NCBI GenBank assembly: GCA_903813345.2
Contig: CAIIXF020000001.1
Location: 35,247,366 to 35,311,365 of the forward strand
DNA from: Owenia fusiformis
Lineage: Eukaryota > Annelida > Polychaeta > Sabellida > Oweniidae
DNA length: 64,000 nt
Direction of reading: 5' to 3'
Shown: positions 17,956 through 30,600 of the stretch, one piece after another
Position numbering within the stretch: position 1 is the stretch's first letter
Layout: each line of letters opens with the position of its first letter
Notes under the pieces: generated by a model
Database searches by the model: none
What the model was told of the DNA's origin: nothing
The model's input: only the letters and a program-made list of their open reading frames with translations
Program-made: the position numbers and the translations under genes

Positions 17956-18111
17956 TCTGTATACGGTAGTTCTCGTTCACCACGAGATTTAGACGAGATA
18001 TCTCCTCTTGCGCATGCGCGTTTGACTCATTACTATAGCGACAAAGAAGCCAGGTTAAAAATTTCCACTTTCACATACGTTTTCATTGTTTTTCTCAACT
18101 TTACATTCAAA
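17956..18111. promoter_or_regulatory. Bidirectional promoter interval between EMC2 and DNALI1
   Basis: Only 156 bp separate the two divergent start codons. The interval holds the palindromic core TGCGCATGCGCG at 18009-18020, matching the known NRF1 recognition sequence, and several TCTCGT/ACGAGA motifs in both orientations at 17970-18003. No convincing TATA box is seen. Both transcription start sites must lie here or just inside the genes unless further 5' non-coding exons exist. Confidence 0.75.
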
Positions 18112-21100
18112 ATGATACCACCAAATGCATCCCTCGTAAAATATGACAACCCTGTACTCGTCAGTAGAAATACAGACAAGAAAACTCCAAGAGTAAGTAT
18201 GAAATCACAGTTCAAAACTAAAAAATATTTTCCTTCGGGCTTCAGTCTGAGTTCATATTCAGTTCAACTCATTAGCGCCCTAGCTTACTCAACTTCAAAT
18301 TGAAGCTCAAGTTGAAACAAATTTTACCACTTTACAGCTGACACTGGTGACAGAGGTAAGAAAAGGACAAAATATAATATATGTTATCAAACCTCTATAA
18401 ATTTTCTTCTGTGCTTGCTGAATCTCTCTGGCGGTAAAGGTATCACGACATTATATTCCAGCCCCAAAGGACAGAGGCAATGTCATCCATATAGGTAATC
18501 GCATACACTGAGTGTCCGACAATTACCTACTTGGACTACATTACCTCCATGTAGTCTACTCTATATCTGCTTAGGCTGAATGGGCTTAGCTATAGCTTTT
18601 TTGCAGATTATATAGACAAGAGGGAAAATACTTCAGAATTCTTTCCTAAGGCTCAATTTTGTTTATTTTACATTTCCAAGATAAATTTAAAATAAGAGTG
18701 AAAATCCTTCACAATATATAATTTTGTTCTCGCTGTTGCAGTCTGAGGATTGAAATTTACATTACAGTACCCTGTAAGAGGCTAGAGGTGTATTGAAATC
18801 TAACAAAAAGGTGTACTGGGCTATTCCTAGAAAATACATAAATAAAATATGAAACTGTGTCTTTCTGAAATTGAACTACATGTACATATACTGAACTCAG
18901 AAGGACAACGATCCATTTGTTCAATTGTCATATTTTTGAGCATCAAAATAAGGAACAGAACTCACATTGTATGTTTCATGAGATCTGATTTATTGCATTA
19001 ATATTTATAGGCAAGGGCCCTTAAAGTGAGTCCCCAACAGCCATCTAATGGAGGCCCAGTGCCAAGTCCACCTCCTGGCAAACAGAAGCTTGCACCAGTA
19101 GATGCCAAGAACTCCCAGCAAACAGATGAGATCCTCAACTCTATCCTTCCACCAAGGTAATATCAGCAAAGTAACAAAACTTGTTGGAATAGTGTTATCA
19201 GTCAAACTCCTGCATTACTAACTGACATACATGTATTATCTATTGTACTCAATTTTGAATAAAATACATATAAGATGTTGCTGTTTATTTTAGCAAATGA
19301 GAAATCAATTGACCATAAAATCATATACTTAACCCTTGTACATCATCAGGGACTCCCCTCTCCTTTGATTGGAGCAAACAGCATTAGATATCACAATATT
19401 GTATGTTAGCCTACACATTTTTTACATGCTTCAGGGAATGGACTGAGGCTGGGCAGCTGTGGGTACAACAAGTGTCGAGTACCCCTGCAACCCGTCTAGA
19501 TGTTGTTAACCTACAGGAAGAACTTGACCGTAGACTACAACAGAGACAAGCCAGGGAAACAGGAATCTGTCCAGTCAGGAGAGAACTCTACTCACAATGC
19601 TTTGGTTAGTCAATGCCTCCTTAAAAAAATAATCCCCTAAACTACTGTAGTATAGGGTGACCCAAAAATGAAAGCTATGAAAATGAATAAACAAGGTATT
19701 AACATGCATAATGTCACCACCTGCCATTTCCATAGATGTCAAACATCGACTGTCAAAAAGCTTCACAAAAAATAGAGACTACTGTATAATGATAGGTCAT
19801 CACTTGTGGTCGTGACATAAAAATCCCATAATTGATTCATTTTGTGAGAACTACATATTTGGCACAACTTTGGTCAATACCTGTCTGTAATCTGTCTGCT
19901 TCAGATCCAATCTATCATAAATCAGTAGTTGTGAACTTTTATCATTCACACCCTGTATTGAATGCATTGCATTGCATTTGGGTATAATCAGAGGACACTT
20001 CAACATAAGGATAATCTGTACGGGATAAAAGCAATTCAAATGACTTGTTTATTTGAAAAATATTGGCAAAGAAAGATGAAACAAAATTCAAACCTCGACA
20101 TATTGATGCAAGAGCATTCTATTAAACACTCTAGGCCTATTATATTTACACAAAAGAAAATTTAAGATGAGTCCATCAATATTGAAAAAGTCGTTTGATA
20201 TTCAGTTTTGACATTACCCCGCCCTTTATCATATTTCATGTATTTATATCAAAGCAATTTCTCCTTTCTCATCATGAGACAAATCTGATGAAAAATTTGA
20301 ATTACTGATCGGAAATCATTTGATTTGATTAATCATCCATATTAGCATTCATTGTTATTGTTTTATTATTGTGGAAACTTTTGAGACACATTCTTGACAG
20401 GTAATTCCAGGTCGAAGCATCTTTCAGTTGCAAGTCAGAGATAAATTGTCCCCCTCTGCTATTCCACTTCATTAATAACCTTGATTATGATGGACTATTC
20501 CATTGAACTTTGAAAATATAGGCAACAAGTCAATTTACCCAAGTTATCACCCGAGTTTTCAATCATAAACTGTACCTTCATCATTCCTTAGATGAACTGA
20601 TTCGCCAAGTGACAATCAACTGTGCAGAACGAGGCTTGCTGTTACTGAGGGTTAGAGATGAGATCCGCATGACCATAGCTGCCTATCAGACTTTATATGA
20701 GAGCAGTGTGGCATTTGGAATGAGGAAGGCCCTGCAGGCAGAGCAAGGCAAAGCTGAGATGGAGCAGAAAGTAAGTGGAATTGAAACATATTTTAAACTA
20801 TGACGCAGTCAAATACTAAATGTGTTTTGCTTAACAGAAATGAACAAGGCATTAACATGACAAAATGTCACCACCTTATTGCTCACAATATTAGGAGTTC
20901 AATCTTAAGTCAGATTTGAATTTCTGATAACTTGTAGATGACTTTGAAAAAATGAATTGGTAAATTTGAAGAAAGTTGAAAAAATACCCTTTTTGACCCT
21001 GAGATCATTGAAGGTGAAATTTCAAATCTAAAGTTAGATTTGAACTTCCGAGAACTTGTAGATGATTTTGGAAGAAAATTGGTCAATTTGAAGCAGGATG

Positions 21101-23033
21101 AAAAAATACCTTTTTGACCTTGAGAATGTCATTGAAGGTCAAATCTATAGTCAGATGTGAACTGTTGAGAACTTGTAGATGATTTTGAAAAAAGAATTTG
21201 GTCAATTTGAAGCAAGTTGAAAAAATACCTTTTTTGACCGTGAGAAGGTCAAATCTCAAATCTAAAGTCAGATTTGAACTTCTGATAACTTGTAGATGAT
21301 TTTGAAAAAATATCGGTCAATTTGAAGCCTTTTTGACCTTTTTCAACCTTGAGAAGGTCATTGAAGGTCAAATCTCAAATCTTAAGTCAGATTTGAATTT
21401 CTGAGAACTTGTAGATGATTTTGAAAAAATAAATTGGTCAATTTGAAGCAAGTTTAAAAAAGACCTTTTTTGACCATGAAGGTGAAATCTCAAATCTAAA
21501 GTCAGATTTGAACTTCTGGGAACTTGTAGATGATTTTGAAAAAAAATTGGTCAATTTGAAGCAAGATGAAAAGACCCTTTTGACCTTGAGAATGTTATTG
21601 AAGGTCAAATCTATAGTCAGATTTGAACTGTTGAGAACTTGTAGATGATTTTTCAAAAAAAAAATTTCAATTTGAAGCAAGTTGAAAAATACCTTTTTGA
21701 CCTTTTTTGACCTTGAGAAGGTCATTGAAGATCAAATCTCAAATCTAAAGTCAGATTTAAACTTCTGATAACTTGTAGATGATTTTGAAAAAAAATCAGT
21801 CAATTTGAAGCAAGTTGAAAAAGACCTTTTCAAATCTTAAATATAATGTCAGATTTGAACTTCTGAAAACATGTAGGTGATTTTGAAAAGAATTGAAGTC
21901 AGTCTAAACAGTATCTGTTAAGTTATTGGAAGTTGTAAGAATTTGTTAAAGACACTGATCGCCAACTGCCAACCACCAACCGCCGTCAAAAAAACGGAGA
22001 CCATAACAATATGTCACCACTTTTTGGTGGTGACATAAAAAATAAAAAGTGGTTCCATTTTCACCCTTTAAGATATCTTGATGTGAATGTTGAACATATC
22101 TAAAACGATTAAGGAAAAGCACCTGGAATCTTCCACATCTTTTATTACATCATTTAGTATTTGTATTCTGGCCTATCAAATTCTTTCTCAATCAAGAAAG
22201 ATAAAACGAGGATACTGGTATATCAGAATGTATCATTTGCATCACTAGGTCAAAAGCATGTACCTGGAGAAGACTCAAGGATATTTTGAATATACTTTTA
22301 TATCATTGGCTCATATAGTATTACTATATTTAAATGCTTCTACTTCATGAATATGCCTGCATTTTCAAATTAAAAGTTACAGAAATTAGATTATCATATG
22401 GTTCCTTTCGTGTTTAGATCGATGAGCTTGAACAAGACAAAAGAGATTTAGAGCGTCAGGTAAATGAACTGAAGGCCAAATGTGAGCAGATTGAGAAACG
22501 TGCAGCAGAACAACGTCAAGTTGAAGAGAAGAAACACACAGAGGAAATCCAGTTCTTGAAGAGGACAAACCAACAACTCAAGGTATTTTAATCTGTTTTT
22601 TCCAAATATACAAGTACATGTACAGTTTTAATAACTGAAGTCATGTAAGACTAAGGCAAATATTGATGCATAAAGTTGTCTTAGGAGCACATTCAAGATT
22701 ATCTTTTCTACTTGTTTGCCAAATAACGTGCAATAATACATGTGATCTTTTAAGTTCCAACCTCTACCCAGACATTTCAGGTTTCCTTTATTTATGTTAT
22801 ATACAAAGACATATAATACTATATTTTAAGTTTGCTGCTCTGAAAATATAGTCCTTTTACTGTACTTCTATTATTACTCATCACTAGCAATTAATATTAT
22901 CACATTTTAATTGTCAAACTTGTATTTAAGGAAATTCAATTACAGTAACATGATTTGAGACCCACTAAAGTTACATAAAAATATGTTTGTTTTACAGACT
23001 CAGCTTGAAGGCATCATAGCTCCCAAGAAGTAG
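18112..23033 (+). CDS. DNALI1: Axonemal dynein light intermediate chain (p28 family)
   Basis: Six coding exons: 18112-18192, 19011-19156, 19435-19604, 20592-20770, 22418-22582 and 22998-23033 (TAG). All junctions are GT-AG and in phase, giving 258 residues, the usual family length. The start MIPPNASLVKYDNPVLVSRN matches the conserved N-terminus of the family, so this ATG was preferred over an in-frame one at 18022. Near-invariant blocks follow: LWVQQVSSTPATRLDVV, RQARETGICPVRRELYSQCF, ELIRQVTINCAERGLLLLRV and AAYQTLYESSVAFGMRKAL. A coiled coil from about residue 165 ends in QLEGIIAPKK. The protein belongs to single-headed inner-arm dyneins of cilia and flagella, so expression should follow ciliated tissues. 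Intron 4 contains a 118-bp tandem array. Confidence 0.97.
20885..21890. repeat. ~118-bp tandem array in DNALI1 intron 4
   Basis: About nine imperfect copies, marked by AACTTGTAGATGATTTTG at roughly 20930, 21052, 21170, 21288, 21406, 21521, 21634 and 21770. Each unit also carries AGTCAGATTTGAACTTCTG and TTTTTGACCTTGAGAAGGTC. Unit length varies between about 113 and 136 bp. The array is flanked by AATGTCACCACC near 20866 and by the terminal palindrome at 22010-22037. Confidence 0.9.
22010..22037. repeat. Terminal palindrome of a minisatellite-bearing mobile element
   Basis: TATGTCACCAC, a TTTTT loop and GGTGGTGACATA form a near-perfect hairpin. The same structure with small changes ends at about 30688, again preceded by AACAATATGTCACCA and by short CCAACCNCC-type repeats. 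A shared hairpin end next to tandem repeats resembles non-autonomous Helitron/Helentron-like elements; that assignment is inference. Confidence 0.6.
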
Positions 23034-24639
23034 AAACAGAGAACTGGCAAATATAAGCGTGATGAATCTTCAAACAAATCTAGAATATTTGGAAAACTAT
23101 TCAATGGACAATCCAAACCTGATACATGGAAACTAAGGCCAGATACACCCGCATGAACACTGGAAAACATTAAACCTCTTCACTATGAATAAATGTGCTG
23201 TGATAAGTTATAATCATTATGCAGAGTAAAGCGAAAACTTTCGAGATTCATAAATAATCCGTCCAATTTATATAAAGTGTTCTCGAACTTTTTTATCATC
23301 TATTTTCCGTCCAATGTAAGCTGCTCGATTAAATATTTTAATATTATATAAATCCATTGAATTTTTGTTACAAAAATGTAAATATCATTTAAATGTATAT
23401 TGTTGTGTAGTAATATAATATGTAAATATAAACTTTAGGACTTATGTTTGGTTGATGGTAAACACTTTCATTCATTCAGAATGCAACAGATCTTTCCAAT
23501 AAATCCTGCCTTGCTGATTGCAAGGTTTCCTCATAAAAAAGGATCTACTTTTAACTTATTTTGAAAATCGAAAAGTTGTCACTCATTCTCCGTGGATGAT
23601 CCATTCCGTGGTAATACATGGCCTTGGATTGAATGTCTTTAACTGGTAAATGAGGTTATTATGAACGGCACTGACCCGCTCAGTCATATACAACTAAAAT
23701 ATCTGTAGCCAACAAGTGAAATCGGTTCCAATCATCGAGATTTAAAATATACTTTATGACAATTTTTTTTTACGTTTTGGCGAATGTAAACAAAGGACAT
23801 TACTTCACTAAGGCTTTTAAACTCTTCACTCGTAAGGTTTACAATTGATTTCTATACCAAGAAAAATCAATTTTCCTGAGACTGGGTGCTGTAGTATTGC
23901 GAAACATCTCCATTTCCATAGGGTAAGATCACCATTTTTACTGAAATTATCATATCAGTGATACATAAAAGGACAACTGAAATAGGTTTTCTCAACTTGC
24001 AGCTACAAAAGTGCAGTTTTCTTCATTGTAAGCCCAACGTTCTTGTGATAACCATTATAAAAGAAATGTTAGATAACTGTAAATAGTCATAAATACCGTA
24101 GTAAAATTAACTGATCAATCAGATTGGCATTAACTAAAATTTGAATCAAATCAGACTACATGCATGGTGTACATGTTTTTTGTTTTTTTATTTCTGTATA
24201 TCTCTACCTTTCAGGAGGCTATGAAACCAAATTAGAACATGAGTAATTCAATTTCTATTCTAACAGAAGAATGTCATATTTCTCTTAAATTCTTTTAGAA
24301 TTGTGTATTTCATATAGCTGCCATGTAGGATTATGTACATTAATAAATACATTAGAAAGGAACATATAAGAGTTGCATTGTACATCACAAACACACCCTC
24401 TGCATTTCTACAAGTTAAAACATTTCTAAATTTAGTCATGTCCTTATTTCTGGGAGAATGACCTTGTCAGAAAGTCAGCTTGTATCACATACCAGACTGT
24501 TTATTAACTAAACGATAGACTTCTCACATATAACAGAATCTTTGGTTAGATTCAAATATATTAATCTTGCATTGCACTTGGATGTGTATCAAACAGCAGT
24601 CTGCCTAGTTCATCACATACAGGAGAATTACATTATCAA
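23034..24639. other. Convergent 3' ends of DNALI1 and HMGCL
   Basis: No coding sequence is seen. AATAAA at 23498-23503 (plus) is a plausible DNALI1 polyadenylation signal about 465 nt after its stop. TTTATT at 24500-24505, AATAAA on the minus strand, lies about 135 nt after the HMGCL stop. The two transcription units point at each other. Confidence 0.55.
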
Positions 24640-27600
24640 TCACAATTTAGATTTGGCCTGGGCTACTTTAGATGATGTATTTCTACCCAGTTCTTGGCAT
24701 ATATAAGTCCCTGCCTTCATCACCTTCTCCAAACTCACACCCTGAAAACAGAGGAGAAAAAACTCATTCAATATTAAAGTGTGCGCCAAAGTTTAAAACT
24801 GCGCAGGCGCACCGCTCTCGCTAAACTATATAAAGAGATTGCCCGGTACACAATTCAGAGGTAAGCCAGGAAGGCGAACGATCTTCGTCTCGTGACGATT
24901 TCCCATATAATCTTAACCAGGGAAGTTTCAACATTGAAATTGAAAATTACTATTAGATATACTTTGTAGATGTTATTTATGAAGCTATTTAGTGTTTGCA
25001 TCAATCAAATGGCTCATTTTGAACATATAAAACGTATTTGTGTTTTGTTTCCCAGGGAATTGTATTGTATGTAGTACACACATAAATAGTGTACATTATA
25101 CTTGAATAGCCTGGTTTACATAATATTGAAGGGCATGCTGATTACATGCACACGAGTACATGAATGAAGGCCTAATATTGATATACGTAGCTTGCATACC
25201 TAAATAAAAAATAAACTCTTCTAATCACCTAATGTAAACACGGCGGTATACGTAGCCTGATTTATCGGGGACTTTAAGAGGTAATTCTTCGCTTGAAAAA
25301 TGATAAATACTGTATGCATATGTTAATCATGGAAAGCATAATGTCATAGTGGTAAGACTAGACTCAACAAAAACAAGATGAGATAACAAACATTTGTCAT
25401 AATTTAACAATATTATTTGCTCATATCAACAGTCCATATTATGATATGACTACTTTTTAAAAAATCAGACAGTTCTAACTTTACTTAAAGAATATAGAAG
25501 TTAAAACAAGGTGTATGTTGGTGAATGGATATACTACTCACTGTTTCTATTCCTAAACCATTTAATAAATATAAAACATCTTCAGTTGCTACATTTCCAC
25601 TTGCACCTTTGGCATAAGGACATCCTCCAAGGCCTGCTACAGAGCTATCCACAACTGATACACCCATCTACAACACAAGAACACCATGGAATTACAATAC
25701 AATGAAAGGGCAGGAAGGACATCTCCAAGGCCTGCTACAGAGCTATCCACAACTGATACACCCATCTACAACACAAGAACACCATGGAATTACAATACGA
25801 TGAAAGGGCAGGAAGGACATCCTCCAAGGCCTGCTACAGAGCTATCCACCACTGATACACCCATCTACAACACCAGAACACCATGGAATTACAATGCAAT
25901 GAAAGGGCAGGAAGGACATCCTCCAAGGCCTGCTACAGAGCTATCCACCACTGATACATCCATCTACAACACCAGAACACCATGGAATAACAATACGATG
26001 AAAGGGCAGGAAGGACATCCTCCAAGGCCTGCTACAGAGCTATCCACCACTGATACACCCATCTACAACACAAGAACACCATGGAATTACAATACAATGA
26101 AAGGGCAGGATGGACATCCTCCAAGGCCTGCTACAGAGCTATCCACAACTGATACACCCATCTACAACACAAGAACACCATGGAATTACAATACGATGAA
26201 AGGGCAGGAAGGACATCCTCAAAGGCCTGCTACAGAGCTATCCACAACTGATACACCCATCTACAACACAAGAACACCATGGAATTACAATACGATGAAA
26301 GGGCAGGAAGGACATCCTCCAAGGCCTGCTACAGAGCTATCCGCCACTGATACACCCATCTATAACACAAGAACACCATGGAATTACAATACAATGAAAG
26401 GGCAGGAAGGACATCCTCCAAGGCCTGCTACAGAGCTATCCACAACTGATACACCCATCTACAACACAAGAACACCATGGAATTACAATACGATGAAAGG
26501 GCAGGAAGGACATCCTCCAAGGCCTGCTACAGAGCTATCCACAACTGATACACCTATCTACAACACAAGAACACCATGGAATTACAATACGATGAAAGGG
26601 CAGGAAGGACATCCTCCAAGGCCTGCTACAGAGCTATCCACCACTGATACACCCATCTATAACACAAGAACACCATGGAATTACAATACGATGAAAGGGC
26701 AGGAAGGACATCCTCCAAGGCCTGCTACAGAGCTATCCACAACTGATACACCCATCTACAACACAAGAACACCATGGAATTACAATACGATGAAAGGGCA
26801 GGAAGGACATCCTCAAAGGCCTGCTACAGAGCTATCCACAACTGATACACCCATCTACAACACAAGAACACCATGGAATTACAATACGATGAAAGGGCAG
26901 GAAGGACATCCTCCAAGGCCTGCTACAGAGCTATCCGCCACTGATACACCCATCTATAACACAAGAACACCATGGAATTACAATACAATGAAAGGGCAGG
27001 AAGGACATCCTCCAAGGCCTGCTACAGAGCTATCCACAACTGATACACCCATCTACAACACAAGAACACCATGGCATTACAATACAATGAAAGGGCAGGA
27101 AGGACATCCTCCAAGGCCTGCTACAGAGCTATCCACAACTGATACACCCATCTACAACACAAGAACACCATGGAATTACAATACGATGAAAGGGCAGGAA
27201 GGACATCCTCAAAGGCCTGCTACAGAGCTATCCACAACTGATACACCCATCTACAACACAAGAACACCATGGAATTACAATACGATGAAAGGGCAGGAAG
27301 GACATCCTCCAAGGCCTGCTACAGAGCTATCCACAACTGATACACCTATCTATAACACAAGAACACCATGGAATTACAATACGATGAAAGGGCAGGAAGG
27401 ACATCCTCCAAGGCCTGCTACAGAGCTATCCACAACTGATACACCCATCTACAACACAAGAACACCATGGAATTACAATACGATGAAAGGGCAGGAAGGA
27501 CATCCTCAAAGGCCTGCTACAGAGCTATCCACAACTGATACACCCATCTACAACACAAGAACACCATGGAATTACAATACGATGAAAGGGCAGGAAGGAC

Positions 27601-30600
27601 ATCCTCCAAGGCCTGCTACAGAGCTATCCACCACTGATACACCCATCTACAACACAAGAACACCATGGAATTACAATACAATGAAAGGGCAGGAAGGACA
27701 TCCTCAAAGGCCTGCTACAAAGCTATCCACCACTGATACACCCATCTACAACACAAGAACACCATGGAATTACAATACGATGAAAGGGCAGGAAGGACAT
27801 CCTCAAAGGCCTGCTACAAAGCTATCCACCACTGATACACCCATCTACAACACAAGAACACCATGGAATTACAATACGATGAAAGGGCAGGAAGGACATC
27901 CTCCAAGGCCTGCTACAGAGCTATTCACAACTGATACACCCATCTACAACACAAGAACACCATGGAATTACAGTAAAATAAAAGGGCAGGAAGGACATCC
28001 TCCAAGGCCTGCTACAGAGCTATCCACCACTGATACACCCATCTACAACACAAGAACACCATGGGATTACAATACGATGAAAGGGCAGGAAGGACATCCT
28101 CCAAGGCCTGCTACTGAGCTATTCACAACTGATACACCCATCTACAACACAAGAACACCATGGAATTACAGTAAAATAAAAGGGCAGGAAGGACATCCTC
28201 CAAGGCCGGCTACAGAGCTATCCACCACTGATACAACCATCTACAACACAAGAACACCATGGAATTACAATACAATGAAAGGGCAGGAAGGACATCCTCC
28301 AAGGCCTGCTACAGAGCTATCCACAACTGATACACCCATCTACAACACAAGAACACCATGGAATTACAATACAATGAAAGGGCAGGAAGGACATCCTCCA
28401 AGGCCTGCTACAGAGCTATTCACAACTGATACACCCATCTACAACACAAGAACACCATGGAATTACAATACGATGAAAGGGCAGGAAGGACATCCTCCAA
28501 GGCCTGCTACTGAGCTATCCACAACTGACACACCCATCTACAACACAAGAACACCATGGAATTACAATACGATGAAAGGGCAGGAAGGACATCCTCCAAG
28601 GCCTGCTACAGAGCTATCCACAACTGACACACCCATCTACAACACAAGAACACCATGGAATTACAATACGATGAAAGGGCAGGAAGGACATCCTCCAAGG
28701 CCTGCTACTGAGCTATCCACAACTGATACACCCATCTACAACACAAGAACACCATGGAATTACAATACGATGAAAGGGCAGGAAGGACATCCTCCAAGGC
28801 CTGCTACTGAGCTATCCACAACTGACACACCCATCTACAACACAAGAACACCATGGAATTACAATACGATGAAAGGGCAGGAAGGACATCCTCCAAGGCC
28901 TGCTACTGAGCTATTCACAACTGATACACCCATCTATAACACAAGAACACCATGGAATTACAATACGATGAAAGGGCAGGAAGGACATCCTCCAAGGCCT
29001 GCTACAGAGCTATCCACCACTGATACACCCATCTACAACACAAGAACACCATGGAATTACAATACGATGAAAGGGCAGGAAGGACATCCTGAAAGGCCTG
29101 CTACAGAGCTATCCACAACTGTTACACCTATCTACAACACAAGAACACCATGGAATTACAATACGATGAAAGGGCAGGAAGGACATCCTCAAAGGCCTGC
29201 TACAGAGCTATCCACAACTGTTACACCTATCTACAACACAAGAACACCATGGCATTACAATACAATGAAAGGACAGGCCTTAGATCTGCTAATACATACA
29301 ACTCTTGAATTTGGTACCCGATTTTACAAGAAAAACACCAACTCTCTAGAGTAGCAAATCACAATGCATAAATACGTATTTTATCAAAATGGTTTTGAAC
29401 ATATCATGACTGTAATAACCAGGCAATAGGATTGTTGTCTTAAGTAATATCTATTATCTACACCTACACCAATTTAATTAGGTGAATCAGCTAAACACAT
29501 TTTTTGTTGACTCAGTTTTTTATAATCGTGTTGACTAATTTTTTCCGCCTCTTTCACCATCACTTATAATATAATTTGCCAGAGATTTCTCATATCATGC
29601 CTCATTACAGTGAAACCTGCATATCCGAACACCTCTTTTATCCGAACATCTCTCAATGTGAACACCTTTTCTTGGTCCTAATTTTATTCCCATTGATTTT
29701 CATGTTTATAAAACCTTGGAATGTGAACACCTGCTAATCTGAATACTTTTGGTCAGTCCCAGAGGCATTCGGATTAGATAGGTTTTACTGTACTATTCTT
29801 TACGTAAACGTAAGTCATCATATGATGCAGATTGTGTAAGAATGAAGGCGTAATTGAGTGCTCTTTACATCAGTTAAATGTAATTTTGTAAAGTTAATAA
29901 GTAGAATAAAAGCAATAATTTGTGAATATTGCAAAATATTGCAAGTTAGTCATTACTCTTTGTGTCAGTAACATTTAATTCAGAAAAATCAGTAGGCACT
30001 AACATTGTGAAATTAAAAAAAAAAGATTTTACATAAGTAAATTCTGTAAAATAATTAGGCACTAATATTGTGAAAATGGTTTACAAAATGAAATGCGTCA
30101 AATCAATGACGTAAACAATATCCATATTGCTATGAAACACAAGAAGAAATGACGACAATATTCTACACTGTAATACAAGTCATTTACCGGACAGAATGTC
30201 ACCACTTGGCTGTATGTAGTATTAGGGACCAATGGAAAACTTCAATGTTAGAGAGTGAACTATATTCTAAAAGTTAACTCTCAGATACCCCCTCCCCTGT
30301 AAACTATACATGTATATGAGAAATGTTGACACTCATAATTCTAACAGGTTTCCAACTTTTGGCAACCTATATAGGACTTTAATTTTCTTTTTGACTATCA
30401 TGTATTCCTTTATAAGGGATGATTGCTTTATTTAGTGAACAACTTTGAGCTTTTGTATTGCAGTCTTACATGTATCTAAAGCTGATAACTGTCCACTAGA
30501 CAGACTAATGGCATTGTTCAGCATGAAAAATGTTGCCTTTGGTACCACTACAATACCACAAGATGATGTGGGTTGTGTTTTGAAAAAACTGACCACCGAA

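Noticed and set aside
18022-18111. Upstream in-frame ATG for DNALI1 adding 30 residues
   Set aside because: The family is conserved from MIPP onward; the extra sequence is not family-like and lies in the shared promoter interval.
25686-29354. Longest open frame in the window as a real repetitive protein gene
   Set aside because: It is entirely the 99-bp array read antisense to HMGCL; the unit length is a multiple of three, so the frame stays open by construction. No promoter, splice context or signal peptide supports it.
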